Under the pieces are notes generated by a model, which did not search any database, was not told the DNA's origin, and saw nothing but the letters and a program-made list of their open reading frames with translations. A stretch of 64,000 nucleotides of DNA from Carnobacterium_B sp045617425 (GTDB lineage: Bacteria > Bacillota > Bacilli > Lactobacillales > Carnobacteriaceae), in contig NZ_JAZLIO010000015.1 of the NCBI RefSeq assembly GCF_045617425.1, positions 186,001-250,000 of the forward strand, in the 5' to 3' direction. Shown here piece by piece: positions 17,891-27,405 of the stretch (the stretch's first letter is position 1; each line of letters begins with the position of its first letter). Made by a program: the position numbers and the translations under genes.

Positions 17891-19149
17891 TTTTCTTCCT
17901 CCTCCCACCTGATAGCAAGAGAATCATGGTGTGCTTGCAAATTTTCTTCCTTCGCAATACGCATGCCGGAAGGGGCCATTTGTTGAAACGTCTCCTTTTT
18001 TAGCTGAATGACAGAATTGGTTCGCAAAAAGTCGTTCACCGTCAGTCCATTGGCAAATCGAGCATTTCCATTGGTTGGCAGAACATGACTTGGACCAGCT
18101 ACGTAGTCCCCAATTGCTTCGGGAGAATACGAACCAATAAAAAGAGCTCCCGCTGTTTTTATTTCAGGAATGTACTCTTCAGCATTCTTTGTCTGGATGG
18201 ATACATGCTCTCCAGCAATCAGGTTCACGATTTCAATGGTTTCTCGCTTCCCACTGGTCAAAATTGGATAGTGATGGTCCTTCAGACTTCCGTTGATGAC
18301 ACTTAACCGGCTTTGCTTCATTTTTTGCTTATCAATTTCTGCTTCAACAGCGTCCAACTTTTCTTTATTGGTACTGATTAAAAATGTACGAGCCATCTCA
18401 TCATGTTCAGCCTGAGCCAGCACATCTAGGGCTACCCATTCATCTTTAGCCGTCTCGTCCACTACCAGAACGATTTCAGAAGGTCCGGCAATAGAATCAA
18501 TTCCGACATCTCCATATACCAATTTCTTGGCCAACGCAACGTACTGGTTTCCGGGACCTACTATTTTATCAACCTTTGGAATAGTTTCAGTTCCGTAAGC
18601 CATTGCGGCTATGCCTTGTGCTCCGCCTGATTGATAGACATGATCGACTTGGGCAATAAAGCAGGCAGCTAAAGTGGTCTTATTGATTCCATCCGGTTGA
18701 GGAGGAGTGACAATGATCGTTTCTCTCACTCCAGCTACATTGGCTAAAGTGGCTGTCATCAATACAGTTGACGGATAACTTGCTTTTCCACCAGGCACGT
18801 AGATCCCTATTTTATTTAACGGCTGAATATTTTGGTAGAGTTCTGACTTCGGCATGGTTGACCATTTAATGGACTCTTGATAGGTATAGATTTGTTTATA
18901 CGCTTCTTCCAATGCATCGCGCAGTTCACTGTCCAATTCATTGTAGGCTTTCTTTATTTCCGCAGCTGGAACTTCCAGACGATTCGAATCCAATTCCACT
19001 CCATCAAATTGTCTAGCATAATCAATAAGGGCGTCATCCCCTCTTTCCTGAACGGTGTGGATGATATCCATTACCGATTTGGCCTTGGAGAGATCGGTCT
19101 GATTGTCAGATTTATACTGTTTTTTAAATTCTTCTGCTGTATACATCAA
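17887..19149 (-). CDS. hisD: Histidinol dehydrogenase HisD
   Basis: Oxidises histidinol to histidine in two NAD steps. 420 aa. Motifs: GIYVPGGKASYPSTVLM, VGPGNQYVALAKK, GPSEIVLVVD and QAEHDEMARTFLI, with the Zn-ligand Gln/His in the last. ATGA overlap with hisG. Confidence 0.97.
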   Translation of the reverse strand: MMYTAEEFKKQYKSDNQTDLSKAKSVMDIIHTVQERGDDALIDYARQFDGVELDSNRLEVPAAEIKKAYNELDSELRDALEEAYKQIYTYQESIKWSTMPKSELYQNIQPLNKIGIYVPGGKASYPSTVLMTATLANVAGVRETIIVTPPQPDGINKTTLAACFIAQVDHVYQSGGAQGIAAMAYGTETIPKVDKIVGPGNQYVALAKKLVYGDVGIDSIAGPSEIVLVVDETAKDEWVALDVLAQAEHDEMARTFLISTNKEKLDAVEAEIDKQKMKQSRLSVINGSLKDHHYPILTSGKRETIEIVNLIAGEHVSIQTKNAEEYIPEIKTAGALFIGSYSPEAIGDYVAGPSHVLPTNGNARFANGLTVNDFLRTNSVIQLKKETFQQMAPSGMRIAKEENLQAHHDSLAIRWEEEEK

Positions 19150-19748
19150 TTCACCTTCAATACATTGATAATTTTTTGGATGTCCTCATGCTTTGAAAAA
19201 TAAGCATGTTTATTGGAAATGAGGCGAGCGTTTATCTCGTCTAGTCTTACTTGTTCGCTTAACCCATTTTCACGCAAGGTGGTTCCAGATTGAACTATAT
19301 CCATGATGGCATCCGCCATGTCGATCGTCGCAGCCAATTCAACAGAACCTTTCAAGGCAATAATTTTGACGGGTTGCATAATGGTATTGAAATAACGCTG
19401 TGTGTAGTGTACATACTTAGTTGCCACAACTGGATACTCGTTTTGTGGATGCTTACTGGCCAAAGCAAAATGACAGTAACCAAATGGTAAGCTCATCAAG
19501 TTATTGAGCGTTCGATTTTGTTCAAACAATACATCACTCCCGGTTATTCCCAAATCGGCTATCCCCTCTTCTACATAGACTGGAACATCTTCTCCTTTAA
19601 CAAGCAAAAACCGAATATCTTCTATCAAGACGACTAGCTCTCTTGATACTGATTTCAATGCAGTAGACCATTCAGTCAACTGAATGGAATCAAGGTAATC
19701 AATGAAATCTTTTAGTTGTCTTCCTTTTGATAAAGCAATAGTTATCAT
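19146..19748 (-). CDS. hisG: ATP phosphoribosyltransferase catalytic subunit HisG (short form)
   Basis: First, feedback-controlled step of histidine synthesis. 200 aa, the short form without the C-terminal regulatory domain, which needs HisZ. ITIALSKGRQLKDF at the start, DLGITGSDVL, and the PRPP loop in ADAIMDIVQSGTTLRENGL are visible. It is 12 bp after hisZ. Confidence 0.96.
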   Translation of the reverse strand: MITIALSKGRQLKDFIDYLDSIQLTEWSTALKSVSRELVVLIEDIRFLLVKGEDVPVYVEEGIADLGITGSDVLFEQNRTLNNLMSLPFGYCHFALASKHPQNEYPVVATKYVHYTQRYFNTIMQPVKIIALKGSVELAATIDMADAIMDIVQSGTTLRENGLSEQVRLDEINARLISNKHAYFSKHEDIQKIINVLKVN

Positions 19749-19760
19749 GCTGACACTCCC

Positions 19761-20591
19761 TTAAATTGTTATTGCCATTCCGAAAGCTTTTGAAGAACTC
19801 GTATACTGCCCTCCAGATACAATAGGATTTACAGTATTTTTTTCATAAACTTGAATAAAGATTCCTTTGTAATAAGATTGCATAGGAACGGCTAATAAAT
19901 CAGAATAAACAAACTCCACTCCCAATGAATCTAATTGATTTTGCCATTGCTCAATTTCTTTTAAATGATCCGTTAATTCAGGAAAGTGTTTCTTTAAGTA
20001 GTCCCCTTGATCAGCGGGGGCTTCTTTCATCAATCTAACTAGCAGATGATCTTTTCCTAAACGGGAACCCAATGCGTCATAGTTTCTGTCCCTAATGTAT
20101 TGTTGAACCAATTCGTCCGCATGTTCATCCTTATTTAAAAGTTTTTTTAGCAACATATTATGACTGATGACTCCTACTGAAAGCGTGATAGCCAGCTCCT
20201 GCTGCAAGAAATAAATCATATCTTTCAAAACCTCAAACTGCTCCTTCACATTCGCGGAAAAAACCTCGACTCCTAATTGCTTGCGCTCACTATCCACTGT
20301 ATAAACCGATCCAACATAAGCAATTTTATCCGCATGCAAATGGTACTTCTTACGGTAGCGCACAATTGCATTCGTCCAGTCGCTACGCAAAGCAAACAGT
20401 GTCCCATTTCTTTCCCATTTATATCGGTATTGCATCAAATGCAAATCATCTTGAGACAATTCCGTCCATTGAAAGGATTCCACTATCCCTAAATCAATTA
20501 ACTCATAACCACGTTGCTGGAAATGTTGCAGAAACCCTATCTCTTTCTGTTTTATTTTCATTAAGTCCTGATTCATTCTGATTTGATCCAT
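19761..20591 (-). CDS. hisZ: ATP phosphoribosyltransferase regulatory subunit HisZ (short)
   Basis: HisRS-like protein without tRNA synthetase activity that activates and regulates short HisG. Recognised by TLFALRSDWTNAIVRYRK (class II motif 2 region) and the end VNPIVSGGQYTSSSKAFGMAI (motif 3 region). 276 aa is clearly shorter than the roughly 320-400 aa common for HisZ, with parts of the middle reduced. No frameshift is seen, so it is probably a compact form. First gene of the operon; GGAGTGAG lies upstream. Confidence 0.85.
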   Translation of the reverse strand: MDQIRMNQDLMKIKQKEIGFLQHFQQRGYELIDLGIVESFQWTELSQDDLHLMQYRYKWERNGTLFALRSDWTNAIVRYRKKYHLHADKIAYVGSVYTVDSERKQLGVEVFSANVKEQFEVLKDMIYFLQQELAITLSVGVISHNMLLKKLLNKDEHADELVQQYIRDRNYDALGSRLGKDHLLVRLMKEAPADQGDYLKKHFPELTDHLKEIEQWQNQLDSLGVEFVYSDLLAVPMQSYYKGIFIQVYEKNTVNPIVSGGQYTSSSKAFGMAITI

Positions 20592-20739
20592 AGTTGTCTC
20601 ACTCCTAGTTTATTTAATTGATTTTACTGATCCTCTTCCCTAAATGAGAAACTATTTCACCCGACTTTAAAGGCATGTTACTATAGAGAAATAAGCACAC
20701 CCTAAATTTTTTGATTTATTTTTTAAAAAGGAGAAAAAA
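20592..20739. promoter_or_regulatory. Divergent hisZ/hisK promoter region
   Basis: 148 bp between divergent genes. TACTATAGAG near 20681 could act as a -10 on either strand (CTCTATAGTA on the minus). No T-box is present in the immediate hisZ leader. Confidence 0.4.
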
Positions 20740-21522
20740 ATGAAAAGAGACCATCATATCCATACAAATTATTGCCCACATGCCTCGTCTGATTCTATAG
20801 AAATGTATATAGAGGAAGCGATATTAAAAGGATTGAAAGAATTGACTTTTACAGAACATGCTCCTCTGCCAATCAAAGACTCTGTTCCAACAAAAGACAG
20901 TGCTATGAAAACTGAAGATGTCGAACGTTATATAGGTACATTAAAAGATATGCAACACAAGTATGCGGAAAAGATTCGTATCCATATCGGATTCGAAGTA
21001 GATTATATTGAAGATCATGAAAAAAAGACAATTGATTTTTTAAAAAAGTATCCGGAATGTATTGAACATTCCATACTGAGTGTTCATTTCCTTCACCTGA
21101 AACCCAATGACTATTTCTGCATTGACTATGACAGTGATTCTTTTGTACAAAAAGGAACATCCATCGGTTTTGAAACAATGTACCGTCGTTATGAAGAAAC
21201 GCTTATCAAAGCGCTATCTCTTCCTTTCGGTGAATGGACACCTAAAAAAATTGGTCATCTGAACTTGATCCATAAATTTCAGAAAGCTTATATCGTTGAC
21301 GATCCTATACAGTGGGAAACATTAATGGATTTAGCTAAAATGAATCATTACCGATTAGACTATAACTTTTCTGGGATGGACAAGCCCCTTTATGAGAAGA
21401 CTTACCCCAATGCCGACATGATGATGTATGCTAAAAAAATTGGATTGAACTATGAGACAGGTTCGGATGCTCATCAAGCAAAAGATATTGGACGTTACTT
21501 TTCATCTCTTGAAGAATTCTAA
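20740..21522 (+). CDS. hisK: Histidinol-phosphatase, PHP family
   Basis: Removes phosphate from histidinol phosphate, the step missing in the monofunctional HisB. 260 aa. Metal-binding residues sit in KRDHHIHTNYCPHAS at the N-terminus, ELTFTEHAPLP, IGFEVDYIEDHE, SVHFL, GHLNLIHKF and ETGSDAHQAKDIGRY at the end: the complete PHP set. AAAAAGGAG lies 7 nt before the ATG. Divergent from hisZ. Confidence 0.93.
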   Translation: MKRDHHIHTNYCPHASSDSIEMYIEEAILKGLKELTFTEHAPLPIKDSVPTKDSAMKTEDVERYIGTLKDMQHKYAEKIRIHIGFEVDYIEDHEKKTIDFLKKYPECIEHSILSVHFLHLKPNDYFCIDYDSDSFVQKGTSIGFETMYRRYEETLIKALSLPFGEWTPKKIGHLNLIHKFQKAYIVDDPIQWETLMDLAKMNHYRLDYNFSGMDKPLYEKTYPNADMMMYAKKIGLNYETGSDAHQAKDIGRYFSSLEEF

Positions 21523-21540
21523 TAATGGGAGAAAAAGTAT

Positions 21541-21762
21541 GACATTGCTTTTTTGCGATAAGACCTTTTTCTTCTCATCTTAATAAGTCATGCTTCCCTT
21601 GGGTAATCCTATTCAATACTGCAAAAAGGTTAAACGGCACACCTCTCAGTTTAACTTCTAATTCATCCGTCGCACTTGTATTCTAACTTGTTCCTCAAAC
21701 TTTAACGCCCTGAGTACTGCCATTAGTGCAGTAATCTTCCAAAAGCTAATTACTTATTCTTC
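21541..21762 (-). pseudogene. Degraded gene remnant behind the histidine T-box
   Basis: On the minus strand a good AGGAGG site precedes an ATG at about 21765, but the frame stops after four codons. Other frames then carry short open pieces (ALMAVLRALKFEEQVRIQV; VKLRGVPFNLFAVLNRIT) with stops between them. This looks like the decayed gene once controlled by the T-box. Histidine T-boxes often control transporters or his genes; the pieces are too short to name. Confidence 0.45.
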
Positions 21763-21830
21763 ATTTTGCATTCCTCCTATAGTTTTTCAAAATTTGAACG
21801 TATAATTTATCTCGCAAAACAGTCAACAAA

Positions 21831-22110
21831 AAACAAAAAACTCCCGTCCTCTAGCAATAATGCTAGAGGACGGGAGTTGCCTCACGTGGTTCCACCTCAA
21901 TTTATTGATACTTCACAGTATCAAACTCAGAAAGTACTATCATACTTTTGCACTGTAACGGGTGCGAGTCCCGAATCCAACTACTCCCCCAAATGGTTTC
22001 GCCGATTAGCTCAAAGACGTGTTCAATACATTTGTTTATGTGCTCTCACCAACCGCACACTCTCTGACAAACATCCTGTACTTACTTTTTCTTTTCATAG
22101 CTTATGTATT
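21831..22110 (-). ncRNA. T-box leader, specifier CAC (histidine)
   Basis: Minus-strand leader RNA. From 5': AG-bulge region AGAGAGTGTGCGGTTGG, specifier loop TTGAA-CAC-GTCTTTGAG with CAC at 22019-22021, the T-box sequence AGGTGGAACCACG (21885-21897), and a terminator with 18-bp arms and 4-nt loop (21839-21878) followed by a U-run. Uncharged His-tRNA should favour read-through. Downstream there is only a remnant gene, then hisK in antisense and hisZ about 1.2 kb on. Confidence 0.93.
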
Positions 22111-22135
22111 TCTATTCATTTTCTAATTGTTACTT

Positions 22136-22164
22136 AATCTATCACATAAAAAATAGTTTGTAAA
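22136..22164 (-). promoter_or_regulatory. Promoter of the histidine T-box leader
   Basis: Minus-strand TTTACA (22159-22164) and TAGATT (22136-22141) with a 17-nt spacer, 25 bp before the leader. Confidence 0.6.
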
Positions 22165-22440
22165 CAAAAAAGGAATTTTTTATTTCTTTCAATTTTTAAA
22201 CTAAGTCTTATAAAAACTTTATATGCTTCTTCTTAAGTGTTACGCCATTTAACATCAAGAATAGAAGAGTTGGTCTATAAAAGTGACTATTGCATGAATA
22301 AACTCTCTACATTTCTTCTAATTTTGAGCCTTGTAAATGAAGATTTGAAACACCTTACTTTACAAGTCTTGACTTAATTTTCCAAATGACTACATTTTTT
22401 TAGTCTATTACTAGTGACCTATTAGTTTATATAAAATGGG

Positions 22441-22469
22441 TTGACTTTAAAAATAACAAGATTTATACT
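22441..22469 (+). promoter_or_regulatory. trp operon promoter
   Basis: TTGACT (22441-22446) and TATACT (22464-22469) with an exact 17-nt spacer, shortly before the T-box leader. Confidence 0.8.
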
Positions 22470-22499
22470 GATAATTAAATTATAGAATCGATTAAAAAA

Positions 22500-22784
22500 A
22501 TATAAAAACCGATAATCAAGAGTAGTAGAGAAAGCACTTCTGTTTGAAAGAGAGTCGTAGGTGGTGAGATTACGACAGCAGACATTTCTTGAATGGACTT
22601 GTGAGGGCAGCCTGAAATGAAATCATAGTAGGCGCTGACGGGAAACCCTATCCGTTATCAACTGGGCACGTATGATAGTACGTGAAACGAGTGGATGTTT
22701 TTTTTAATGTCAATTTGGGTGGTATCGCAGGAGTATAGACTCTTGTCCCTTTATATAGGGGACAAGGGTCTTTTTTTATACCTA
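22500..22784 (+). ncRNA. T-box leader, specifier TGG (tryptophan)
   Basis: Stem I with GAGAGTCGTAGGTGGTGAG, specifier loop TTGAA-TGG-ACTTGTGAG with TGG at 22594-22596, T-box sequence GGGTGGTATCGC (22717-22728), and terminator arms CTTGTCCC/GGGGACAAG ending in a T-run (22738-22784). It controls trpDCFBA in response to uncharged Trp-tRNA. Confidence 0.95.
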
Positions 22785-22805
22785 AAATTAGAAAGGATGA
22801 GAACT

Positions 22806-23879
22806 ATGAGTAACCAACTAACGGTAATAGAGCACGAAGTAAAAGCGCAGCAAGAGGCCGACATTATTAAAACGGGAATTTCCGAGCTATTGGAAGGACA
22901 CGATTTAAATTTGGAAATCGCAAAAAGTATTATGCAAGAAATTATGAGTGGATCTGCTACGGATGCTCAAATTGCTGCTTATCTAACGGCTCTAAGAATG
23001 AAAGGAGAAACGGTTGAAGAAATCACCGCTTCAGCGATGGTGATGAGGGATCATTCTCAAAAAGTAACCACCAAGATAAAAGCCTTGGATATTGTAGGAA
23101 CTGGTGGAGATAAGGCTTTTACGTTTAACATTTCAACAACTTCTGCATTTGTAATCGCAGCTGCTGGCATTCCGGTCGCTAAACATGGAAATCGTAGCTC
23201 TTCAAGTAAAAGCGGCAGTGCAGATGTACTAGAAGCTTTAGGGGTCAAAATTGATTTAGTGGCGGTACAGAGTGAAAAAATGTTGGACGATATCAATATG
23301 TGCTTTATGTTCTCTCAGAACTATCATCCGGCAATGAAATATGCAGCGCCTGTTAGAAAACAAATTGCTGCCCGCACTATCTTCAACATTCTTGGTCCTC
23401 TGGCAAACCCAGCCAATACTACCATGCAAATGTTGGGTGTATACGATACAGATTTGGTGGATCCTTTAGCGGAAGTATTGAAAAACTTGGGTATTGAAAA
23501 AGGAATGGTATTTGGCGGAAATGATGGATTGGATGAGATCACGTTAACCACTACTACTGAGATAGCAGAAATACGAAATGGAGTAATCAACCACTTTGTA
23601 TTTGATCCAAAAGTCTATGGCTTTGATTACTGCCTAAAAGAAGATTTAATGGGTGACACACCAAAAGTGAATGCGCAAATTACGTTAGACATTCTTTCAG
23701 GGGAAAAAGGACCTAAACGGGATACTATTTTATGCAATGCAGGTTTGGCCATTTATCTGGCAAAAGAAAATATAACAATCACAGAAGCTATCCAGCTTGC
23801 AGGAAAATTGATTGACGATGGCGCAGCACTTAAGAAATTGAATGAGTTAAAAAAACGATCAAATGAGGTGGCCGTATGA
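22806..23879 (+). CDS. trpD: Anthranilate phosphoribosyltransferase TrpD
   Basis: Joins anthranilate to PRPP. 357 aa. Motifs: ALDIVGTGGDKAFTFNIST, AKHGNRSSSSKSGSADVLE and FGGNDGLDEIT. The start at 22806 follows AAAGGA; the frame is open 37 codons upstream, but that part runs through the T-box terminator and is rejected. The N-terminus is still about 25 residues longer than in typical TrpD. First gene of the operon, as trpE and trpG are absent. Confidence 0.96.
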   Translation: MSNQLTVIEHEVKAQQEADIIKTGISELLEGHDLNLEIAKSIMQEIMSGSATDAQIAAYLTALRMKGETVEEITASAMVMRDHSQKVTTKIKALDIVGTGGDKAFTFNISTTSAFVIAAAGIPVAKHGNRSSSSKSGSADVLEALGVKIDLVAVQSEKMLDDINMCFMFSQNYHPAMKYAAPVRKQIAARTIFNILGPLANPANTTMQMLGVYDTDLVDPLAEVLKNLGIEKGMVFGGNDGLDEITLTTTTEIAEIRNGVINHFVFDPKVYGFDYCLKEDLMGDTPKVNAQITLDILSGEKGPKRDTILCNAGLAIYLAKENITITEAIQLAGKLIDDGAALKKLNELKKRSNEVAV

Positions 23880-24661
23880 TACTGGATGAAATTGTCAAAA
23901 GTACTGAAAAGCGAGTAGCAAAAGCCAAACAAACTGTTCCTTTAGAGAAGATGAAACAAATAGCTTTGGAACAACCAAATGAACAAAGCTTTCCGTTTGA
24001 AAAAGCTCTTACTAAAAAAGGAATGAGTTTCATTTGCGAAGTAAAACGAGCTTCGCCCTCCAAAGGAATGCTTGCTGAAAACTTTGATTACTTAGCGATT
24101 GCACACTCTTACGAACAATCGGGTGCTAATGCTCTATCCGTATTAACGGAACCTGAATTTTTTAAAGGAAAGAATACCTATCTTACTGAAATCAAGCAAG
24201 CCGTGAATCTTCCTATTTTGAGAAAAGATTTTATTGTTGACGAGTACCAGATCTATGAAGCCAAAACAATTGGAGCTGATGCTGTCTTGTTAATTGTATC
24301 CATACTAGATGATGAACAATTGCGACACTATCATAAGTTGGCGCGCTCATTAGGTTTATCGTCTCTAGTAGAAGTACATTCACAGGAAGAATTAAAAAGA
24401 GCTTTGGAGTTGAACCCTCAAATTATCGGCGTCAATAACCGTGACTTAAAAACGTTCACAGTGGATTTAAAGAACTCAGTTGACTTACGTAGCCAAGTGC
24501 CAAAGGATATTTTATTTATCGCCGAAAGCGGGATAAAAACAAGAAAAGATGTGTCTGTCTTAGTTGAAGGATCAGTGGACGGCATTTTGATTGGGGAAAC
24601 CATGATGCTCGCTAAAGATAAAAAGGCACGCTTATCAGAACTGCGAGGTGAATCAGCATGA
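23876..24661 (+). CDS. trpC: Indole-3-glycerol phosphate synthase TrpC
   Basis: 261-aa TIM barrel. Catalytic Lys/Glu motifs: CEVKRASPSKGMLAENF, LTEPEFFKG, LRKDFIVDEYQIYEA and GVNNRDLKTF; IAESGIKTRKDV binds phosphate. ATGA overlaps join it to trpD and trpF. Confidence 0.97.
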   Translation: MILDEIVKSTEKRVAKAKQTVPLEKMKQIALEQPNEQSFPFEKALTKKGMSFICEVKRASPSKGMLAENFDYLAIAHSYEQSGANALSVLTEPEFFKGKNTYLTEIKQAVNLPILRKDFIVDEYQIYEAKTIGADAVLLIVSILDDEQLRHYHKLARSLGLSSLVEVHSQEELKRALELNPQIIGVNNRDLKTFTVDLKNSVDLRSQVPKDILFIAESGIKTRKDVSVLVEGSVDGILIGETMMLAKDKKARLSELRGESA

Positions 24662-25269
24662 CTAGGTTGAAAGTCTGCGGAATCAGAAGGCTGGAAGATG
24701 TTGCACTGTTAAATGATGTCAAACCGGACTTTGCAGGGTTTGTATTTGCAGATAGCAAGCGCCAGATAACAGTTGAAGAAGCCAAAATTCTTCGTCAACA
24801 TTTAGACAAAGAGATTCAAACCGTTGGGGTTTTCGTCGATGCAGAGATTAGTTTCATCACAACATTGGTAGAGGAAAAAATCATTGACTGCATCCAATTA
24901 CATGGTAGTGAAGACAATCGCTATATAAATACCTTAAAAGCGAAAGTGAAGGCTCCCATTATAAAAGCTATTCGGGTAACTTCCCCAGAAGATGCAGAGA
25001 AGAAAACCGGTGCTGATTTAATTCTTTATGATGCCTATCATAAACAACTGAATGGTGGGACTGGAGAGACCTTCAACTGGAATCTTCTCAATGGAAAGAA
25101 CGATAATTATTTTTTAGCAGGTGGCTTAAATTCACGAAACATCCAAGAAGTTATCCAAAAATTAAACCCATATGCTGTGGATATTTCAAGCGGAGTAGAG
25201 ACAGATGGATACAAAGACAAAGCAAAATTAGAGGAATTCGTAAAGAAAATACAGGAGGTTACCAAATGA
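24658..25269 (+). CDS. trpF: Phosphoribosylanthranilate isomerase TrpF
   Basis: 203-aa TIM barrel. N-terminal LKVCGIRRLEDV holds the catalytic Cys; DFAGFVFADSKRQ, CIQLHGSED, FLAGGLNSRNI and AVDISSGVETDGYKD are the family loops, with the catalytic Asp in LILYDAY. Overlaps trpC and trpB. Confidence 0.96.
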   Translation: MTRLKVCGIRRLEDVALLNDVKPDFAGFVFADSKRQITVEEAKILRQHLDKEIQTVGVFVDAEISFITTLVEEKIIDCIQLHGSEDNRYINTLKAKVKAPIIKAIRVTSPEDAEKKTGADLILYDAYHKQLNGGTGETFNWNLLNGKNDNYFLAGGLNSRNIQEVIQKLNPYAVDISSGVETDGYKDKAKLEEFVKKIQEVTK

Positions 25270-26447
25270 CAAACTATTTTGGAAAACACGGCGGACAGTT
25301 CATTCCGGAAACACTAATGAATGCTGTAATCGAGTTGGAACAAGCGTATGAGTATTATAAACAGGATGAAGAGTTTGTTAACGAACTAGAAGATTTGTTG
25401 GCAAATTACGCTGGAAGACCCTCTCTTTTGTATTATGCTGAAAAGATGACAAAAGATTTGGGCGGAGCCAAAATTTACCTAAAACGGGAAGATTTGAATC
25501 ATACTGGAGCACACAAAATCAATAATGTACTAGGACAACTATTGTTGGCAAAAAAAATGGGCAAGACACGGATCATTGCAGAAACTGGAGCAGGACAGCA
25601 TGGCGTAGCAACCGCTACGGCGGCAGCTTTATTCGACATGGAATGCGTGATATATATGGGAGAAGAAGATACAAAACGACAAGCATTAAACGTCTTTCGT
25701 ATGGAACTGTTAGGCACTAAAGTGATTTCGGTAAAGTCTGGTACACGAACCCTGAAAGATGCTGTCAATGAAGCGATGAAAGACTGGGCATCATCTTTTG
25801 AGACTTCTCACTATGCTATTGGATCAGTGATGGGCCCTCACCCGTTTCCTACAATGGTAAGAGATTTCCAAAAAGTTATTGGAGAAGAGACAAAAGCTCA
25901 GATATTAAAAAAAGAGAACAAATTGCCGGATATTGTAATGGCTTGTGTGGGGGGCGGCAGCAACTCCATCGGAATGTTTTATGATTTTATTGAAGACGAA
26001 AAAGTACAACTCATAGGTTGTGAAGCAGCCGGACGAGGAATCGATACGAAAGATACAGCTGCCACAATCGCAGTTGGCACGCAAGGTATTTTCCATGGCA
26101 TGAATTCTTATTTTTGTCAGGATGAATACGGACAAATTGCACCTGTTTATTCGATTTCTGCCGGTTTGGACTACCCGGGAATCGGTCCGGAACACGCCAA
26201 CTTACACGATATTAAGCGGGCACAATATGTGTCCATTACAGATGATGAAGCTGTTGACGCCTTCGAATATCTATCCAGAACTGAAGGAATCATCCCAGCA
26301 ATTGAAAGTTCTCATGCAGTTGCCTATGCCAAAAAAATTGCACCGGACATGACTCAAGATCAAATTATTGTGATTTGTCTGTCAGGGCGTGGAGATAAAG
26401 ACGTTGCAGCCATTGCGCGTCATAAAGGAGTTGACTTACATGAGTAG
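25266..26447 (+). CDS. trpB: Tryptophan synthase beta subunit TrpB
   Basis: Condenses indole and serine. 393 aa. The PLP lysine is in LNHTGAHKINNVLGQ, the phosphate loop is CVGGGSNSIGMF, and ETGAGQHGVATA is present. AGGAGG lies just before the start inside trpF. The stop overlaps the trpA start region. Confidence 0.98.
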   Translation: MTNYFGKHGGQFIPETLMNAVIELEQAYEYYKQDEEFVNELEDLLANYAGRPSLLYYAEKMTKDLGGAKIYLKREDLNHTGAHKINNVLGQLLLAKKMGKTRIIAETGAGQHGVATATAAALFDMECVIYMGEEDTKRQALNVFRMELLGTKVISVKSGTRTLKDAVNEAMKDWASSFETSHYAIGSVMGPHPFPTMVRDFQKVIGEETKAQILKKENKLPDIVMACVGGGSNSIGMFYDFIEDEKVQLIGCEAAGRGIDTKDTAATIAVGTQGIFHGMNSYFCQDEYGQIAPVYSISAGLDYPGIGPEHANLHDIKRAQYVSITDDEAVDAFEYLSRTEGIIPAIESSHAVAYAKKIAPDMTQDQIIVICLSGRGDKDVAAIARHKGVDLHE

Positions 26448-27231
26448 ACTACAAGATGCTTTCAAAAAGAGAAAAGCTTTTATTCCCTTCGTTACTGCCG
26501 GAGATCCAACCATTGAGGTCACAAAAAAAGTGATTTTGAAAATGGCAGAAGCAGGAGCCGATATCATTGAAATCGGGATCCCCTTTTCTGATCCATCGGC
26601 GGAAGGCCCTACCATTCAAGCAGCTAGTGAAAGAGCTTTGGCCAACCACATTAATGTAGACGATATTTTTCTTATGGTACAGGAACTACGAAAAGAATTA
26701 GATATCCCCCTTGTCTTTATGACCTATATCAATCCGATCTTCGTTTATGGGGTTGATAAATTCATGTCACGTTGTCAAGAAGTCGGCGTGGATGGATTGA
26801 TTATTCCTGATGTGCCTTTTGAAGAAAAAGGACTGGTTGCAGATAGTTGTAAGAAGTTCCAAGTTGAACATATTTCTATGATTGCACCCTCTTCAAAAGA
26901 ACGCATTACGATGATTGCAAAACAAGCAGAAGGCTTTTTGTACGTGGTGTCCTCTCTTGGAGTAACCGGTGTTAGAAAAGATATTCAAACCAACGTCTCA
27001 GATATATTGAATAAAATTAGAGCAGTGAGTCCCATTCCCTGTGCGGTAGGATTTGGTATTTCAACGCCAGAACAAGCGAAAACAATGGCTAGAAATGCTG
27101 ATGGAGTCATTGTAGGGAGTGCTATTGTCAATATCATTGCCGAAAAAGGAGAACAAGCTCCTGAATATGTCTACCAATATGTAAAGAAAATGACAGATAC
27201 TGTACACCAAGAATTGAGTACTTCCGTATAA
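26440..27231 (+). CDS. trpA: Tryptophan synthase alpha subunit TrpA
   Basis: Cleaves indole-3-glycerol phosphate to indole. 263 aa. Start at 26440, after AAAGGAG at the end of trpB. FIPFVTAGDPTIEVT and the catalytic Glu in DIIEIGIPFSDP are present. The second catalytic acid, usually Asp in ADGP, is Glu here (SAEGPTIQ). Last gene of the operon; no strong terminator follows at once. Confidence 0.96.
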   Translation: MSRLQDAFKKRKAFIPFVTAGDPTIEVTKKVILKMAEAGADIIEIGIPFSDPSAEGPTIQAASERALANHINVDDIFLMVQELRKELDIPLVFMTYINPIFVYGVDKFMSRCQEVGVDGLIIPDVPFEEKGLVADSCKKFQVEHISMIAPSSKERITMIAKQAEGFLYVVSSLGVTGVRKDIQTNVSDILNKIRAVSPIPCAVGFGISTPEQAKTMARNADGVIVGSAIVNIIAEKGEQAPEYVYQYVKKMTDTVHQELSTSV

Positions 27232-27405
27232 AGAAAAGAAATAGACTTCCTTATATATCAATCGTCTTTTCTGGATTATCCAGTATTGTAAAGGAAGAAA
27301 ATTTCTTTATTAAATTCATCTGAATAAATTCTTCCTCTTCTTCTGAACATAATAAAGATTTCCTAAAATAGTCATTACTTTATGAACCATAGAGTAGACA
27401 CTTAA

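Noticed and set aside
21766..22137. 123-codon open frame on the plus strand
   Set aside because: It is the antisense of the histidine T-box leader and has no ribosome site.
22695..22805. N-terminal extension of TrpD
   Set aside because: It would be translated through the T-box terminator; the ATG at 22806 has a ribosome site and fits the family.
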